Of a stretch of 64,000 nucleotides of DNA, positions 26,483-34,719 are shown piece after piece. The stretch covers positions 42,981 through 106,980 of the forward strand of contig NZ_OOHJ01000009.1 of the NCBI RefSeq assembly GCF_900323885.1, written 5' to 3'. The translations under genes were made by a program, and so were the position numbers. Below the pieces are notes generated by a model, which saw nothing but the letters and a program-made list of their open reading frames with translations, did not search any database and was not told the origin of the DNA. The stretch is from [Actinomadura] parvosata subsp. kistnae. GTDB lineage: Bacteria > Actinomycetota > Actinomycetes > Streptosporangiales > Streptosporangiaceae. Positions within the stretch are counted from its first letter, which is position 1. Every line of letters starts with the position of its first letter.

Positions 26483-27343
26483 TCAGCCGAGGCGGGCGAG
26501 CTCCTCCTCGCTCAGCTCCAGGCCGGCCGCGGCGGCCGAGTCGATGATGGTCTCCGGGCGGCTGGCGCCCGGGATCGGGATGACGACCGGGCTGCGGGCC
26601 AGCTCCCAGGCCAGGCACACCTGCTGCGGCGAGACCCCATGGGCGTCGGCGATCTCGGCGAACACGGCGTTCAGCTCGCCGGTGCGGCCGATGCCGCCGA
26701 GCGGGGACCACGGCAGGAACGCCAGCCCGAGCTCGGCGCACACGTCGATCTCCGGCTCGCTGGTGCGGAACCGCGGCGAGTACTCGTTCTGCACGCTGAC
26801 CAGGCGCTCACCCAGGATGCTGTGGGCGAGCCTGATCTGGTCGGGATTGGCATTCGAGATGCCCGCGTACTGGATCTTGCCGGCGTCGTGCAGCTCCTTC
26901 AGCGCCCCGATCGTCTCCTCGTAGGGGACTTTCGGGTCGGGCCGGTGGTGCTGGTAGAGGCCGATGCTGTCCACGCCGAGCGCCTTGAGCGAGCGGTCGC
27001 AGGCCGCCCGCAGGTACGCCGGGCTGCCGTCCACGTCCCAGCCGTCGGGCGTGCGGGTGTGCCCGCCCTTGGTGGCGACCAGCACGGCGTCGGTGTCGCC
27101 GCTCCACCGGGACAGGGCGCGGGCCACCAGCCGCTCGTTGTGGCCGACGTCCTCGTGGGACGGTGTGTAGGCGTCGGCCGTGTCGATCAAGGTGATGCCG
27201 GCGTCGAGGGCGGCGTGGATCGTCCTGATGGACTGCTCCTCGTCCGGCATGTGACCGGCCACCGACATGGGCATGGCGCCGAGCCCGATGACTCCGACCT
27301 GCCGGTCGCCGATGGCACGCGTTCGCATGGTGGTGTTGTGCAT
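26483..27343 (-). CDS. Aldo/keto reductase
   Basis: 286 aa from ATG 27343 (MHNTTMRTRAIGDRQVGV). The TIM barrel has catalytic Asp and Tyr in LIDTADAYTPSHEDVGHNE, Lys in AVLVATKGG and His in GLYQHHRPDPKVPYEE. The C-terminal NADPH site reads VVIPIPGASRPETIIDS. These are the AKR tetrad and cofactor pocket of the actinobacterial AKR11/13-like group. The predicted -10 box lies about 8 nt upstream of the ATG, so the mRNA is probably leaderless. A MerR-type promoter controls it; a perfect 40-bp hairpin follows. Confidence 0.92.
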   Translation of the reverse strand: MHNTTMRTRAIGDRQVGVIGLGAMPMSVAGHMPDEEQSIRTIHAALDAGITLIDTADAYTPSHEDVGHNERLVARALSRWSGDTDAVLVATKGGHTRTPDGWDVDGSPAYLRAACDRSLKALGVDSIGLYQHHRPDPKVPYEETIGALKELHDAGKIQYAGISNANPDQIRLAHSILGERLVSVQNEYSPRFRTSEPEIDVCAELGLAFLPWSPLGGIGRTGELNAVFAEIADAHGVSPQQVCLAWELARSPVVIPIPGASRPETIIDSAAAAGLELSEEELARLG

Positions 27344-27350
27344 GAGGACC

Positions 27351-27381
27351 AGACTGTCGCCTGGAGCGCACTCCAGGTCAA
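27351..27381 (-). promoter_or_regulatory. MerR-type promoter: TTGACC, 19-bp spacer with palindrome, CAGTCT
   Basis: On the minus strand TTGACC (27381-27376) and CAGTCT (27356-27351) are 19 bp apart, the overlong spacing typical of MerR-activated promoters. The spacer holds the perfect dyad CCTGGAG-TGCG-CTCCAGG (27360-27377). No merR gene is nearby. Confidence 0.65.
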
Positions 27382-27520
27382 CTGGCACGGCCGCCCGCGT
27401 CTTTCGTTTTCCGGATGAACCACGGCGAACGGTTCGTCACGCGACCTGCGGGACCGGCCGGGCGAGGCGATGGTGAAGAGGGTCGCCGGGAGATCGGCGG
27501 GGAGGGAAGGGCGAGGGGCG

Positions 27521-27778
27521 ATGCGGGCCGCAGAGTGTGATCCGGCAGCGCGGCAGCCCGATGATCCCCCTGTGGTGGAGCGGGTGGCGGAGATGCGCGC
27601 CACCTCGGCCCGGCTCAGGCTCCAGGCGCGTGACATCCGGGCCGAGACCCGGCGCGTCGTGGCCGCCGCCAGGCGGACCCGGTTCCATCTCGTCACGCAA
27701 GGCGAACGCTTCCGAGTCGTCCAGGCCGCGATCCGGTTGCAACGCCTGCGGCGCGCCTGGGGAGAGACCGGGCAGTGA
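27521..27778 (+). CDS. Small Arg-rich hypothetical protein
   Basis: 85 aa from ATG 27521 (GGAGGGAAGGG upstream); an earlier in-frame ATG at 27470 exists. The C-terminal two thirds are a predicted basic helix (VVERVAEMRATSARLRLQAR, VVAAARRTRFHLVTQGERF, AAIRLQRLRRAW). Its stop is one base from the convergent AraC gene's stop, compatible with a real gene. No family recognised. Confidence 0.4.
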   Translation: MRAAECDPAARQPDDPPVVERVAEMRATSARLRLQARDIRAETRRVVAAARRTRFHLVTQGERFRVVQAAIRLQRLRRAWGETGQ

Positions 27779-27779
27779 T

Positions 27780-28772
27780 CTAGGTGCTGAGCGTGTCGCG
27801 GGGCGAGCGGCCGTAGACGCGGCGGTAGAAGGCGGAGAAGCGGCCCAGGTGGTAGAAACCCCACCGGGCGGCGATGGCGCTGACCGTGGCGCCCGCGGCG
27901 GGGTCGGCGGCCAGCAGGTCGGCGTGGGCCGCCGCCAGCCGCACCCGGCGCACGTACCCCATCGGCGTGGTGCCGTGGTGGCGGCGGAAGGCGTACTGCA
28001 CGGCGCGCGGGGTGGCGCAGGCGGCCGCCGCGATGTCGGCCAGCGACAGGTCGGGGTCGGCGTAGTGCGCCTCGATGTGGGCGACGGCCAGGCGCAGCAC
28101 GGCCGGGGTGGCGTCCACGTGGTCGGCGCGGGCCTCCTCCCGCACGGTCAGCGTGGTGGGGAACGCGGCCAGGATGCCGGCCGCCAGCAGCCGCGCGGCG
28201 TTGCCGACGACGAGCGGATGCGTGGCGGCGGGGCCGGACAGCAGCGCGTCGGTCAGGGCCAGCGCGTCGGCGATCATCCGGGAGGCGGCGGGGCCGTGAG
28301 GTGAGCGCGACAGCAGCCGCGGCGGCCAGGCGGAGCCGTTGTGAGGGGTGCCGGCGACGTCGGCCAGCAGGTCCACAGGCAGCGTCACGGTACGGATGCG
28401 CAGGTTCTCGGCCCGGGAGACGAGGTCGTCGCCGGGGAAGGTGGCCATGAGCGCGTCGCCGGGGCCGTAGCGGTGCACGCCCTGCGCGTCCTCGATCGTG
28501 ACGGTGCCGCTCAGGACGAGACCGGCCCGCACGGTCTCGATGTCGCGGTTGCGGCAGGTCATCGTGCCCGGGAGGGTCAGGTCGGTGGTGCGCAAGGGGC
28601 CGGCGTCGGCGGCCGAGACCGCGAGCCGCGCGGTGCCTTCGCGGATCCTGCCCATGAGCAGCCGGCTGCCGTAGACCCGGTCCAGCCACTCGCGCACCTC
28701 GCCCAGGTCGTCGGTGACGAACCGGCTCAGGGCCGGCGCGCCCGCATCCGGCTGAGCGCTCACGGGCCTCAT
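27780..28772 (-). CDS. AraC-family transcriptional regulator
   Basis: 330 aa from ATG 28772 (an ATG 11 codons earlier is possible). The N-terminal half is a cupin-like AraC-binding domain (LPGTMTCRNRDIETVRAGLV, HRYGPGDALMATFPGDDLVS). The C-terminal double HTH reads YADPDLSLADIAAAACATPR, VQYAFRRHHGTTPMGYVRRV and SAIAARWGFYHLGRFSAFYR. This resembles the ligand-binding-like AraC group often near degradative oxygenase genes, but no such gene is adjacent. Divergent from the lacI-GH42 operon. Confidence 0.9.
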   Translation of the reverse strand: MRPVSAQPDAGAPALSRFVTDDLGEVREWLDRVYGSRLLMGRIREGTARLAVSAADAGPLRTTDLTLPGTMTCRNRDIETVRAGLVLSGTVTIEDAQGVHRYGPGDALMATFPGDDLVSRAENLRIRTVTLPVDLLADVAGTPHNGSAWPPRLLSRSPHGPAASRMIADALALTDALLSGPAATHPLVVGNAARLLAAGILAAFPTTLTVREEARADHVDATPAVLRLAVAHIEAHYADPDLSLADIAAAACATPRAVQYAFRRHHGTTPMGYVRRVRLAAAHADLLAADPAAGATVSAIAARWGFYHLGRFSAFYRRVYGRSPRDTLST

Positions 28773-28881
28773 CCCCCTCCCGGGACGGCGCCCGCCACGA
28801 AGCACACGAGCCGCCCGTACCGCTCGAACACCCTGGTGCCCGTGAGAGTACTGCGGAACGCCGGCCGCGCGAAGCCCTCTC

Positions 28882-28911
28882 TTGACAAGACGCCGCCGGG
28901 AGCAGCACAGT
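28882..28911 (+). promoter_or_regulatory. Promoter of the lacI-GH42 operon (TTGACA-N18-CACAGT)
   Basis: Consensus -35 TTGACA at 28882-28887 and -10 CACAGT at 28906-28911. The expected start near 28918 places the palindromic operator at 28923-28936 immediately downstream. Confidence 0.55.
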
Positions 28912-28922
28912 ACCGATCATGT

Positions 28923-28936
28923 TGACTACGTAGTCA
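28923..28936. promoter_or_regulatory. Perfect 14-bp operator TGACTACGTAGTCA
   Basis: Exact palindrome between the predicted transcription start and the lacI ribosome site (GGGAGGAG at 28940-28947). Its position would block elongation or initiation, so autoregulation by the encoded LacI protein is likely. Confidence 0.65.
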
Positions 28937-28951
28937 CACGGGAGGAGCCGC

Positions 28952-29971
28952 ATGTCCGGGACCAGACGCCGGCCGCCGGGCAGCACCGACGTCGCCCGGC
29001 TGGCCGGAGTGTCGCAGAAGACCGTCTCCCGCGTGATGAACGGCGAGCCGTACGTGAGCGACGAGATCCGCGAGCGCGTCCTCGCGGCGGCGCGCGAGCT
29101 CGGCTACCGCCGCAACACCGCCGCCCGCGCGCTCAACCTCGGCCGCTTCCACCGCATCGGCGTGGTCTCGCTCGGCAGCGCGCTCTACGGCCCCGCCACG
29201 CAGCTCATCGAGCTGGAGCGGCGGGCCAGGGCGATCGGGTACGCCTTCAGCGTCGTGCACACCCTCGAAGGCGACGAGGGCGGCGTGGCCCGAGCCATGG
29301 AGTCGCTGCTGGAGCAGGGCGTGGACGGCATCGTGCTGTCCGACCCGATCGACGGCGGCCAGGAGCCGCGCATCGATCCCGGCGTGCCCGTGCTCAGCCT
29401 GGGGCCGCTGCCCGGCCCGTCCGGCCCGGATGTGATCGTGCACCGCCCGTCCAACGAGGACGCCGGCCGCGAGGCCACCGAGCACCTGCTCGGCCTCGGC
29501 CACCCCACCGTGTGGCACGTCGCCGGTCCCGAGCGGTGGTGGGCCTCCCGCGACCGCGTGCGCGGCTGGCGGGCGGCGCTGGCCGCCGCCGGCGCCCCCG
29601 AGCCGCCGCTGCTGGCCGGCGACTGGACGCCCGCCTCCGGCTACGCCGCCGGGCGGGCCCTGGCCGCGAACCCGGACGTCACCGCCGTGTTCGTGGCCAA
29701 CGACGACATGGCGATCGGCGTGCTGCACGCCCTGGCCGAAGCCGGCCGCGCGGTGCCCGGCGAGATGAGCGTGGTCGGCATGGACGACATCCCGGCCGCC
29801 GCCTACCTGGCCCCGCCCCTGACCACCGTCCGGCAGGACTTCGCCGCCTCCGCCGCCCAGGGCCTGGCCCGGCTCGTGGACCGCATCGAAGGCCGCCAGG
29901 ACGCCCCCGCACCGGACGTCCCGACCACGCGCCTGGTGACCCGCCGGTCCACCCGGCCGTACCGACCATGA
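28952..29971 (+). CDS. LacI-family repressor of the GH42 operon
   Basis: 339 aa. HTH TDVARLAGVSQKTVSRVMNG at residues 12-31 and hinge ARELGYRRNTAARALNLGRF. The effector domain has EDAGREATEHLLGLGHPTVW, VFVANDDMAIGVLHALAEAG and MSVVGMDDIPAAAYLAPPLT. ATG 28952 follows GGGAGGAG. The next gene, a GH42 beta-galactosidase, begins within a few bases of the stop, so a beta-galactoside-derived sugar is the likely inducer. Confidence 0.93.
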   Translation: MSGTRRRPPGSTDVARLAGVSQKTVSRVMNGEPYVSDEIRERVLAAARELGYRRNTAARALNLGRFHRIGVVSLGSALYGPATQLIELERRARAIGYAFSVVHTLEGDEGGVARAMESLLEQGVDGIVLSDPIDGGQEPRIDPGVPVLSLGPLPGPSGPDVIVHRPSNEDAGREATEHLLGLGHPTVWHVAGPERWWASRDRVRGWRAALAAAGAPEPPLLAGDWTPASGYAAGRALAANPDVTAVFVANDDMAIGVLHALAEAGRAVPGEMSVVGMDDIPAAAYLAPPLTTVRQDFAASAAQGLARLVDRIEGRQDAPAPDVPTTRLVTRRSTRPYRP

Positions 29972-29982
29972 AAGGATCACCC

Positions 29983-32061
29983 GTGCCGCGAGTGCTCTTC
30001 GGCGCCGCCTACTACCCCGAATACCACCCCAGCGAGCTGCTGAAGACCGACCTCGACCTCATGGCCGAGGCCCGCTTCTCCGTCATCCGCGTCGGAGAGT
30101 CCGTCTGGTCCACCTGGGAGCCCGAGAACGGCCGCTTCGACCTCGACTGGCTGCAACCCACGCTCGACGGCGCCCACGAGCGCGGCATCGGCGTCATCCT
30201 GGGCACGCCCACGTACGCGGCCCCGCCCTGGCTGGCCCGCCTCTACCCCGAGATCGCCGGCGAGCTGCGCACCGGCGAGCGCATCGGCTGGGGCGCCCGC
30301 CAGGAGATGGATTTCACCCACCCCGCGTTCCTCTTCCACGCCGAGCGCGTCACCCGCAAGGTCGTCGAGCGCTACGCCGGCCACCCGTCCGTCATCGGCT
30401 TCCAGGTGGACAACGAGCCCGGCCTGCACCTGCTGCGCAACCACGGCATCTTCCAGCGCTTCGTCGACTGGCTGCGCCACACCTACGGCGACGTCGAGAC
30501 CCTCAACGAGGAATGGGGGCTCGTCTACTGGTCGCACCGGCTGTCCACGTGGGCGGACCTGTGGCAGCCCGACGGCAACGCCCAGCCCCAGTACGAGCAG
30601 GCGTGGCGGCGCTTCCAGGCCGACCAGGTGACCGAGTTCATCGGCTGGCAGGCCGGCATCGTGCGCGAGTACGCCCGGCCCGGCCAGTTCGTCACCACCT
30701 GCCTCGCCTACGACCGGCCCGCCGTCGCCGACGACGAGCTGACCGCCGGGCTCGACGTCGCCGCCGGGAACCCGTACTACGCGATGCAGGACGGCCTCGC
30801 CCTGCCTGCCCGGCCGCACGCCACCCAGGACTGGCGCACCCGCGACATCTGGGCGTTCTACCGGGCGGCCGACCGCATGTACTCCTCGCGGCAGGAGCCG
30901 TTCCTCGTCACCGAGACCAACGCCCAGGCCATCGGCGCGCCCTGGGTCAACCAGCCCGCCTACGACGGGCAGTGGCGGCAGGCCGCCTGGGCGCTCGTCT
31001 CCCGGGGCGCGTCAATGATCGAGTACTGGCAGTGGCGGACGCTCGTGTTCGGCACCGAGACGTACTGGGGCGGCGTGCTGCCGCACAGCGGGCGGCCCGG
31101 GCGCACGTACCGGGAGATCGCCCGCATCGGCGCGGAGCTGGAGCGGGCCGGCGACCTCGTCGAAGGTCTCACCCCCGACGCGGACGTGGCGCTGCTCTAC
31201 TCCCACCCCAGCAAGTGGGCGCTGGCCGCGCAGCCGCCGCTCCAGGCCGCCGACGGCGGGCCCGACCGGCGCTCCTACGAGGCGATCTTCGACGCCTTCT
31301 ACCGCGGCGCCTTCGACGCGGGGCTCCAGGCGCGCGTGCTGCACGCCGGGCAGGCGGTCGCCGAGGACCCCGCCGCGCTCGCGCGCCGGCACCCGGTGCT
31401 GGTGGCCGCCGGTCTGTACGTGACCGACGACGCCACCCTCGACCGGCTCCGGGCGTACGCGGCGGCGGGCGGGCACCTGGTGCTCGGGCCGCGCACCGCG
31501 TACGCCGATCACGAGGCGCGGGCGCGGCGCGACGTGCAGCCGGCCCGGCTGGCGGAGGCGGCGGGGGCCTGGTACGACGAGTTCAGCAACCTCGACGCCG
31601 ACCTGCCGGTACGGGCGGCGGACGGCTCCCCGCTCGACCTGCCCGGGGAAGCCGCCGGCACCCGCTGGGCCGACGGGCTGCAGGCCGACGGCGCCGAGGT
31701 GCTGGCCGGCTACCGGCACCCGCACTTCGGCCGGTTCGCCGCCGCCACCACGCGGGCGCACGGCGCCGGCCGCGTCACCTACGTCGGCACCCTCCCGAAC
31801 CCGGCGTTCGGCGCGGCCCTGTTCCGCTGGCTCGCCCCGGACCCGGGCCCCTGGCACCCGGCCCCGTCCCCCTCGGTCACCTCCACCGGCGCGACCGCGC
31901 GGGACGGGCGGCGGCTGCGCTTCCTGCACAACTGGAGCTGGGAGGAGACGGCCGTGCCCGTGCCGGTCGCCGTGCGCGACGCCCTCGACGGCACCGAGCG
32001 CGCGGCGGGGACGGAGCTGCGGCTGGGGCCGTGGGACGTGCGGGTGCTGGTCGAGGCATAG
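29983..32061 (+). CDS. Glycoside hydrolase family 42 beta-galactosidase
   Basis: 692 aa. Start GTG 29983 (MPRVLFGAAYYPEYHP), 6 nt after AAAGGA; an ATG at 29968 overlapping the lacI stop is possible but lacks a ribosome site. TIM-barrel domain A holds the acid/base Glu at about residue 145 (GFQVDNEPGLHL) and the nucleophile Glu at about 311 (FLVTETNAQAIG). A trimerisation domain B follows (VALLYSHPSKWAL, LVAAGLYVTDDATLDRLRAY), then a small C-terminal beta domain. No signal peptide, so it acts on imported galactosides. The metal-binding Cys cluster of some thermophilic GH42 enzymes is absent. Confidence 0.93.
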   Translation: MPRVLFGAAYYPEYHPSELLKTDLDLMAEARFSVIRVGESVWSTWEPENGRFDLDWLQPTLDGAHERGIGVILGTPTYAAPPWLARLYPEIAGELRTGERIGWGARQEMDFTHPAFLFHAERVTRKVVERYAGHPSVIGFQVDNEPGLHLLRNHGIFQRFVDWLRHTYGDVETLNEEWGLVYWSHRLSTWADLWQPDGNAQPQYEQAWRRFQADQVTEFIGWQAGIVREYARPGQFVTTCLAYDRPAVADDELTAGLDVAAGNPYYAMQDGLALPARPHATQDWRTRDIWAFYRAADRMYSSRQEPFLVTETNAQAIGAPWVNQPAYDGQWRQAAWALVSRGASMIEYWQWRTLVFGTETYWGGVLPHSGRPGRTYREIARIGAELERAGDLVEGLTPDADVALLYSHPSKWALAAQPPLQAADGGPDRRSYEAIFDAFYRGAFDAGLQARVLHAGQAVAEDPAALARRHPVLVAAGLYVTDDATLDRLRAYAAAGGHLVLGPRTAYADHEARARRDVQPARLAEAAGAWYDEFSNLDADLPVRAADGSPLDLPGEAAGTRWADGLQADGAEVLAGYRHPHFGRFAAATTRAHGAGRVTYVGTLPNPAFGAALFRWLAPDPGPWHPAPSPSVTSTGATARDGRRLRFLHNWSWEETAVPVPVAVRDALDGTERAAGTELRLGPWDVRVLVEA

Positions 32062-32072
32062 ACCCGGGCGGG

Positions 32073-33080
32073 TCAGGCGGTCCCGGTCAGGCGCTCCCGG
32101 CCTTCGTCCCACCTCCAGCGGACGTCCCGGCCGGTCAGATGGACGCCGCCGATCCACCGGTCGACGCCGTTGAGCGTCACGTGGTCGGCCTCACCCTCCA
32201 GCACGCGGGCACCCGCCCGGGTGAGGCGGACCTCGGTGGCGAAACCGACCGGGCGGCCGGCGGGCTCGACGCTCAGCAGCGGGTGCGGGCCGCCGGCGAG
32301 GCGGTCGATCGTCGCGAAGTACCAGGTGTCGCCGATGTAGGGGCGGGCCTCCCTGGCGGAGGCGCGGGCGAAGACGTCTCCCGCCGTGGAGCCGCCGTCC
32401 GGCTCGGCGGCGGCCAGGACGCGGCGTTCGGTGAGGGAGAGGCCGTCGCGGGTCGAGGGGTACTCGCGGCTCAGCCGTTCGAACGCCTCCCCGAGGAAGC
32501 GCAGCTCGGGGGAGCGGTCGGCGGCGATCGCGGGCAGGCCCTCGGGGGTGGGGGCGCGGAAGGCGTCCCACGCGCGAGTGGCCAGGTCGAAGGCGGCCGG
32601 GGTGAGGGCGGCGCACGCCCCGGTCGCGGGCAGCGCGGCGAGCTGGTCGGGCCGCAGCTGGCCGAGGCCGCCGAAGCGGGCGATGCCGGGATGCTCGCCG
32701 ACGCAGACCAGCGTGACGCGCTCCGCCGGCACCTTCAGCTCGGCCAGGCGGGACAGGATCTCCACGATCTGGAGCTGGTCGTACAGGTCGGCCTCGAACC
32801 ACAGCACGTACTCGCCGTCGCGGTGCGCCTCCAGGGCGGCGTCCCGCTGCTCGAACATGCGCAGCCCCTCGGCGCGGTCGTCGGCGCCGGCCCCCATCAG
32901 GAACGCGGCCCTGACCCGGCGCAGCTCCTCGGGCGGCAGCGCGGGGACCGGCCCCTCGTGCAGGGTGTCCCGCCAGTAGATGATGTGCCGCGCGAGCCCG
33001 GTGCCCGCCAGGTCGGTGGCGTCGCCGTTGCTGACGTGCAGCGCCGCCGCCATCCGCGTGAGGTCCACGTGCTCGGTCAT
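32073..33080 (-). CDS. DUF1835 domain protein
   Basis: 335 aa from ATG 33080 (GGGAGA upstream); the open frame continues upstream without support. The N-terminal LHVSNGDATDLAGTGLARHI, HIIYWRDTLHEGPVP and YVLWFEADLYDQLQIVEIL are hallmarks of DUF1835, a Rossmann-like domain. The C-terminal half (LSLTERRVLAAAEP, DTWYFATIDRLAGG, LTRAGARVLEGEADHVTLNG) resembles the DUF3658-type partner segment. Biochemical function unknown. Confidence 0.85.
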   Translation of the reverse strand: MTEHVDLTRMAAALHVSNGDATDLAGTGLARHIIYWRDTLHEGPVPALPPEELRRVRAAFLMGAGADDRAEGLRMFEQRDAALEAHRDGEYVLWFEADLYDQLQIVEILSRLAELKVPAERVTLVCVGEHPGIARFGGLGQLRPDQLAALPATGACAALTPAAFDLATRAWDAFRAPTPEGLPAIAADRSPELRFLGEAFERLSREYPSTRDGLSLTERRVLAAAEPDGGSTAGDVFARASAREARPYIGDTWYFATIDRLAGGPHPLLSVEPAGRPVGFATEVRLTRAGARVLEGEADHVTLNGVDRWIGGVHLTGRDVRWRWDEGRERLTGTA

Positions 33081-33239
33081 GAACGTCTCCCGTGCGGCAG
33101 GCGCGGACGGCCGCCTCCCCCATGCTAGCCCCGGCCCTGCTCGATCACCGTGGACAACGCTGGTCAACGTGCCGATCTGGCTGGTCAACACGCGGCGCCG
33201 TACAACCGAACCCTCGGACGCCTGACGGAGGAGGCCATC

Positions 33240-34583
33240 ATGATCGGTTCGACGGGGCGCGCCACGGCCCGCGGGTTACGCCCGCGCCGGCTGCCGGCCA
33301 TGGCCCGCGGGTTAGGCCCGCGACGGCTGCCGGCCGTGGCCGTGGCGGTGCTCGCCGCGGGCCTGCTCCAGGCGGGTGGCGGGCCCGCGTGGGCGGCCGG
33401 CCCGCCGTCGCCGGACCCCGGCGTCGGCCTGGAGGAGGACGGCGCGGAGCCGTCCGGCGCGGACTGCGACGCCGGGACGGACGCGGCCGGCGACTCGGCG
33501 CTCGCCGTCACGGCGATCACCGCCGACCGGGTCCCGCGCCACCCGGCGCGGAAGTACGCGAGGTTCGCCAGGGACGACCGGGTCAGCATCCCGCGCCAGG
33601 ACGAGGCCAACACCCGGCAGCGGTACCTGGACGTCGAGTACGCGCTGCCCGCCGGCGTCGAGCTGACCTGCGTCCGCGTGGACCTCCTCGACACCACCCC
33701 GCGCTCCGGCGGGACGGTGCTGCAGACGGTCACCGAGGCGGCGCCGACCGCCGACGGCGGCGAAGGCGTCAGGAGCGTCGGCCGCGACCGGCTCAAGGTG
33801 CGGGTGACCTTCGACGAGCAGCACCCCTCCAAGATCCGCGTCAAGCCCGCGCAGGTGACCAGGATCGGCTACCGCGTCAGCCTGATCGGCGAGGACCAGG
33901 ACGGCACGGTGGTGGCCGCGCGCAAGGACTCCGCCGACTTCTTCCCGCTGTGGCGGATGCCCGCCGGCCTCGACCGGTACGGTCTGCGCGACGACCAGAC
34001 CGGCGGGGACGACTGGTGCTCGTCCTTCACCCACGGCTGGCTGTCTTCGGCGACCGGCCGGGCGCTGCTGCCCCGCGTCAACGACATCTCCGGCGAGCAC
34101 GCCCGCAACCTCGGCCACCAGACCCACCTGACCGGCGACGACATCGACGCCTTCCACCCCTACCGGTTCTCCGGCGTGGACGCGGGCGCCGCCGGCTCCG
34201 GCGGCCGCGACTACGCCAGGCTGGTGGCCGCCACGCAGGCCGCCATGGACGGCGACGCGGACGGGCTCGGACAGGTCAAGGAGTGGGCGGAGGCGACCAG
34301 GACCCGGCTCGGCAGGCTGATCGACGACCGGAACGTGGTGCGGATGTACTACGCGTCCGGCAGCGCCGTGAAGGGGGACCCGCGGTTCACCGCGGGCTGG
34401 GCGAGCGCGCTGCTCAGGACCGGCGTGTACGCCTACACGGACGCGAAGAAGGAGACCCGGGAGCTCGATCTCGGGATCGGGGAGTGGAGCAGGATCGGCA
34501 ACAGGGTCATCACGGCCAAGGACTTCCGCCCCGACCACAACGACCACCTCCACGTGACGCTGAGCGAGACCCGCCGGAAGTAG
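33240..34583 (+). CDS. Secreted LAS-type (MepA/DD-peptidase fold) metallopeptidase-like protein
   Basis: 447 aa, ATG 33240 after CGGAGGAGG. The signal peptide has an unusually long Arg-rich n-region made of a duplicated 12-residue unit, then LPAVAVAVLAAGLLQAGG and AWA. An N-terminal beta domain (residues 80-230) precedes the catalytic region. GHQTHLTGDDIDAF at about residues 290-303 gives the H...D zinc pair and DHNDHLHVTLS near the C-terminus gives the HxH motif, as in MepA/M74 and M15 peptidases. A cell-wall peptide hydrolase is inferred. Confidence 0.75.
   Translation: MIGSTGRATARGLRPRRLPAMARGLGPRRLPAVAVAVLAAGLLQAGGGPAWAAGPPSPDPGVGLEEDGAEPSGADCDAGTDAAGDSALAVTAITADRVPRHPARKYARFARDDRVSIPRQDEANTRQRYLDVEYALPAGVELTCVRVDLLDTTPRSGGTVLQTVTEAAPTADGGEGVRSVGRDRLKVRVTFDEQHPSKIRVKPAQVTRIGYRVSLIGEDQDGTVVAARKDSADFFPLWRMPAGLDRYGLRDDQTGGDDWCSSFTHGWLSSATGRALLPRVNDISGEHARNLGHQTHLTGDDIDAFHPYRFSGVDAGAAGSGGRDYARLVAATQAAMDGDADGLGQVKEWAEATRTRLGRLIDDRNVVRMYYASGSAVKGDPRFTAGWASALLRTGVYAYTDAKKETRELDLGIGEWSRIGNRVITAKDFRPDHNDHLHVTLSETRRK
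33267..33338. repeat. Two tandem 36-bp units in a signal-peptide n-region
   Basis: Units at 33267-33302 and 33303-33338 differ at a few positions and encode ARGLRPRRLPAM and ARGLGPRRLPAV. The duplication doubles the positively charged segment in front of the hydrophobic core. Confidence 0.85.
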
Positions 34584-34614
34584 CCGCCGATCCGGGCGGA
34601 GAGCGCGCTTGAGG

Positions 34615-34692
34615 GCGTGCGGCCGGGAGCGTGCGGCTGGGCAGGCGTGCGGCTGGGCAGGCGTGCGGCTGGGCGGGCGTGCGGCTGGGCGG
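34615..34692. repeat. 16-bp tandem repeat in a convergent intergenic region
   Basis: Four near-identical units of GCGTGCGGCTGGGCAG/GG at 34629-34692, preceded by a 14-nt degenerate unit at 34615. It lies between the ends of two convergent genes (34583 and 34720). Confidence 0.85.
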
Positions 34693-34719
34693 GGTGTGCG
34701 GGCCTGGCCGGGTGCCGGC

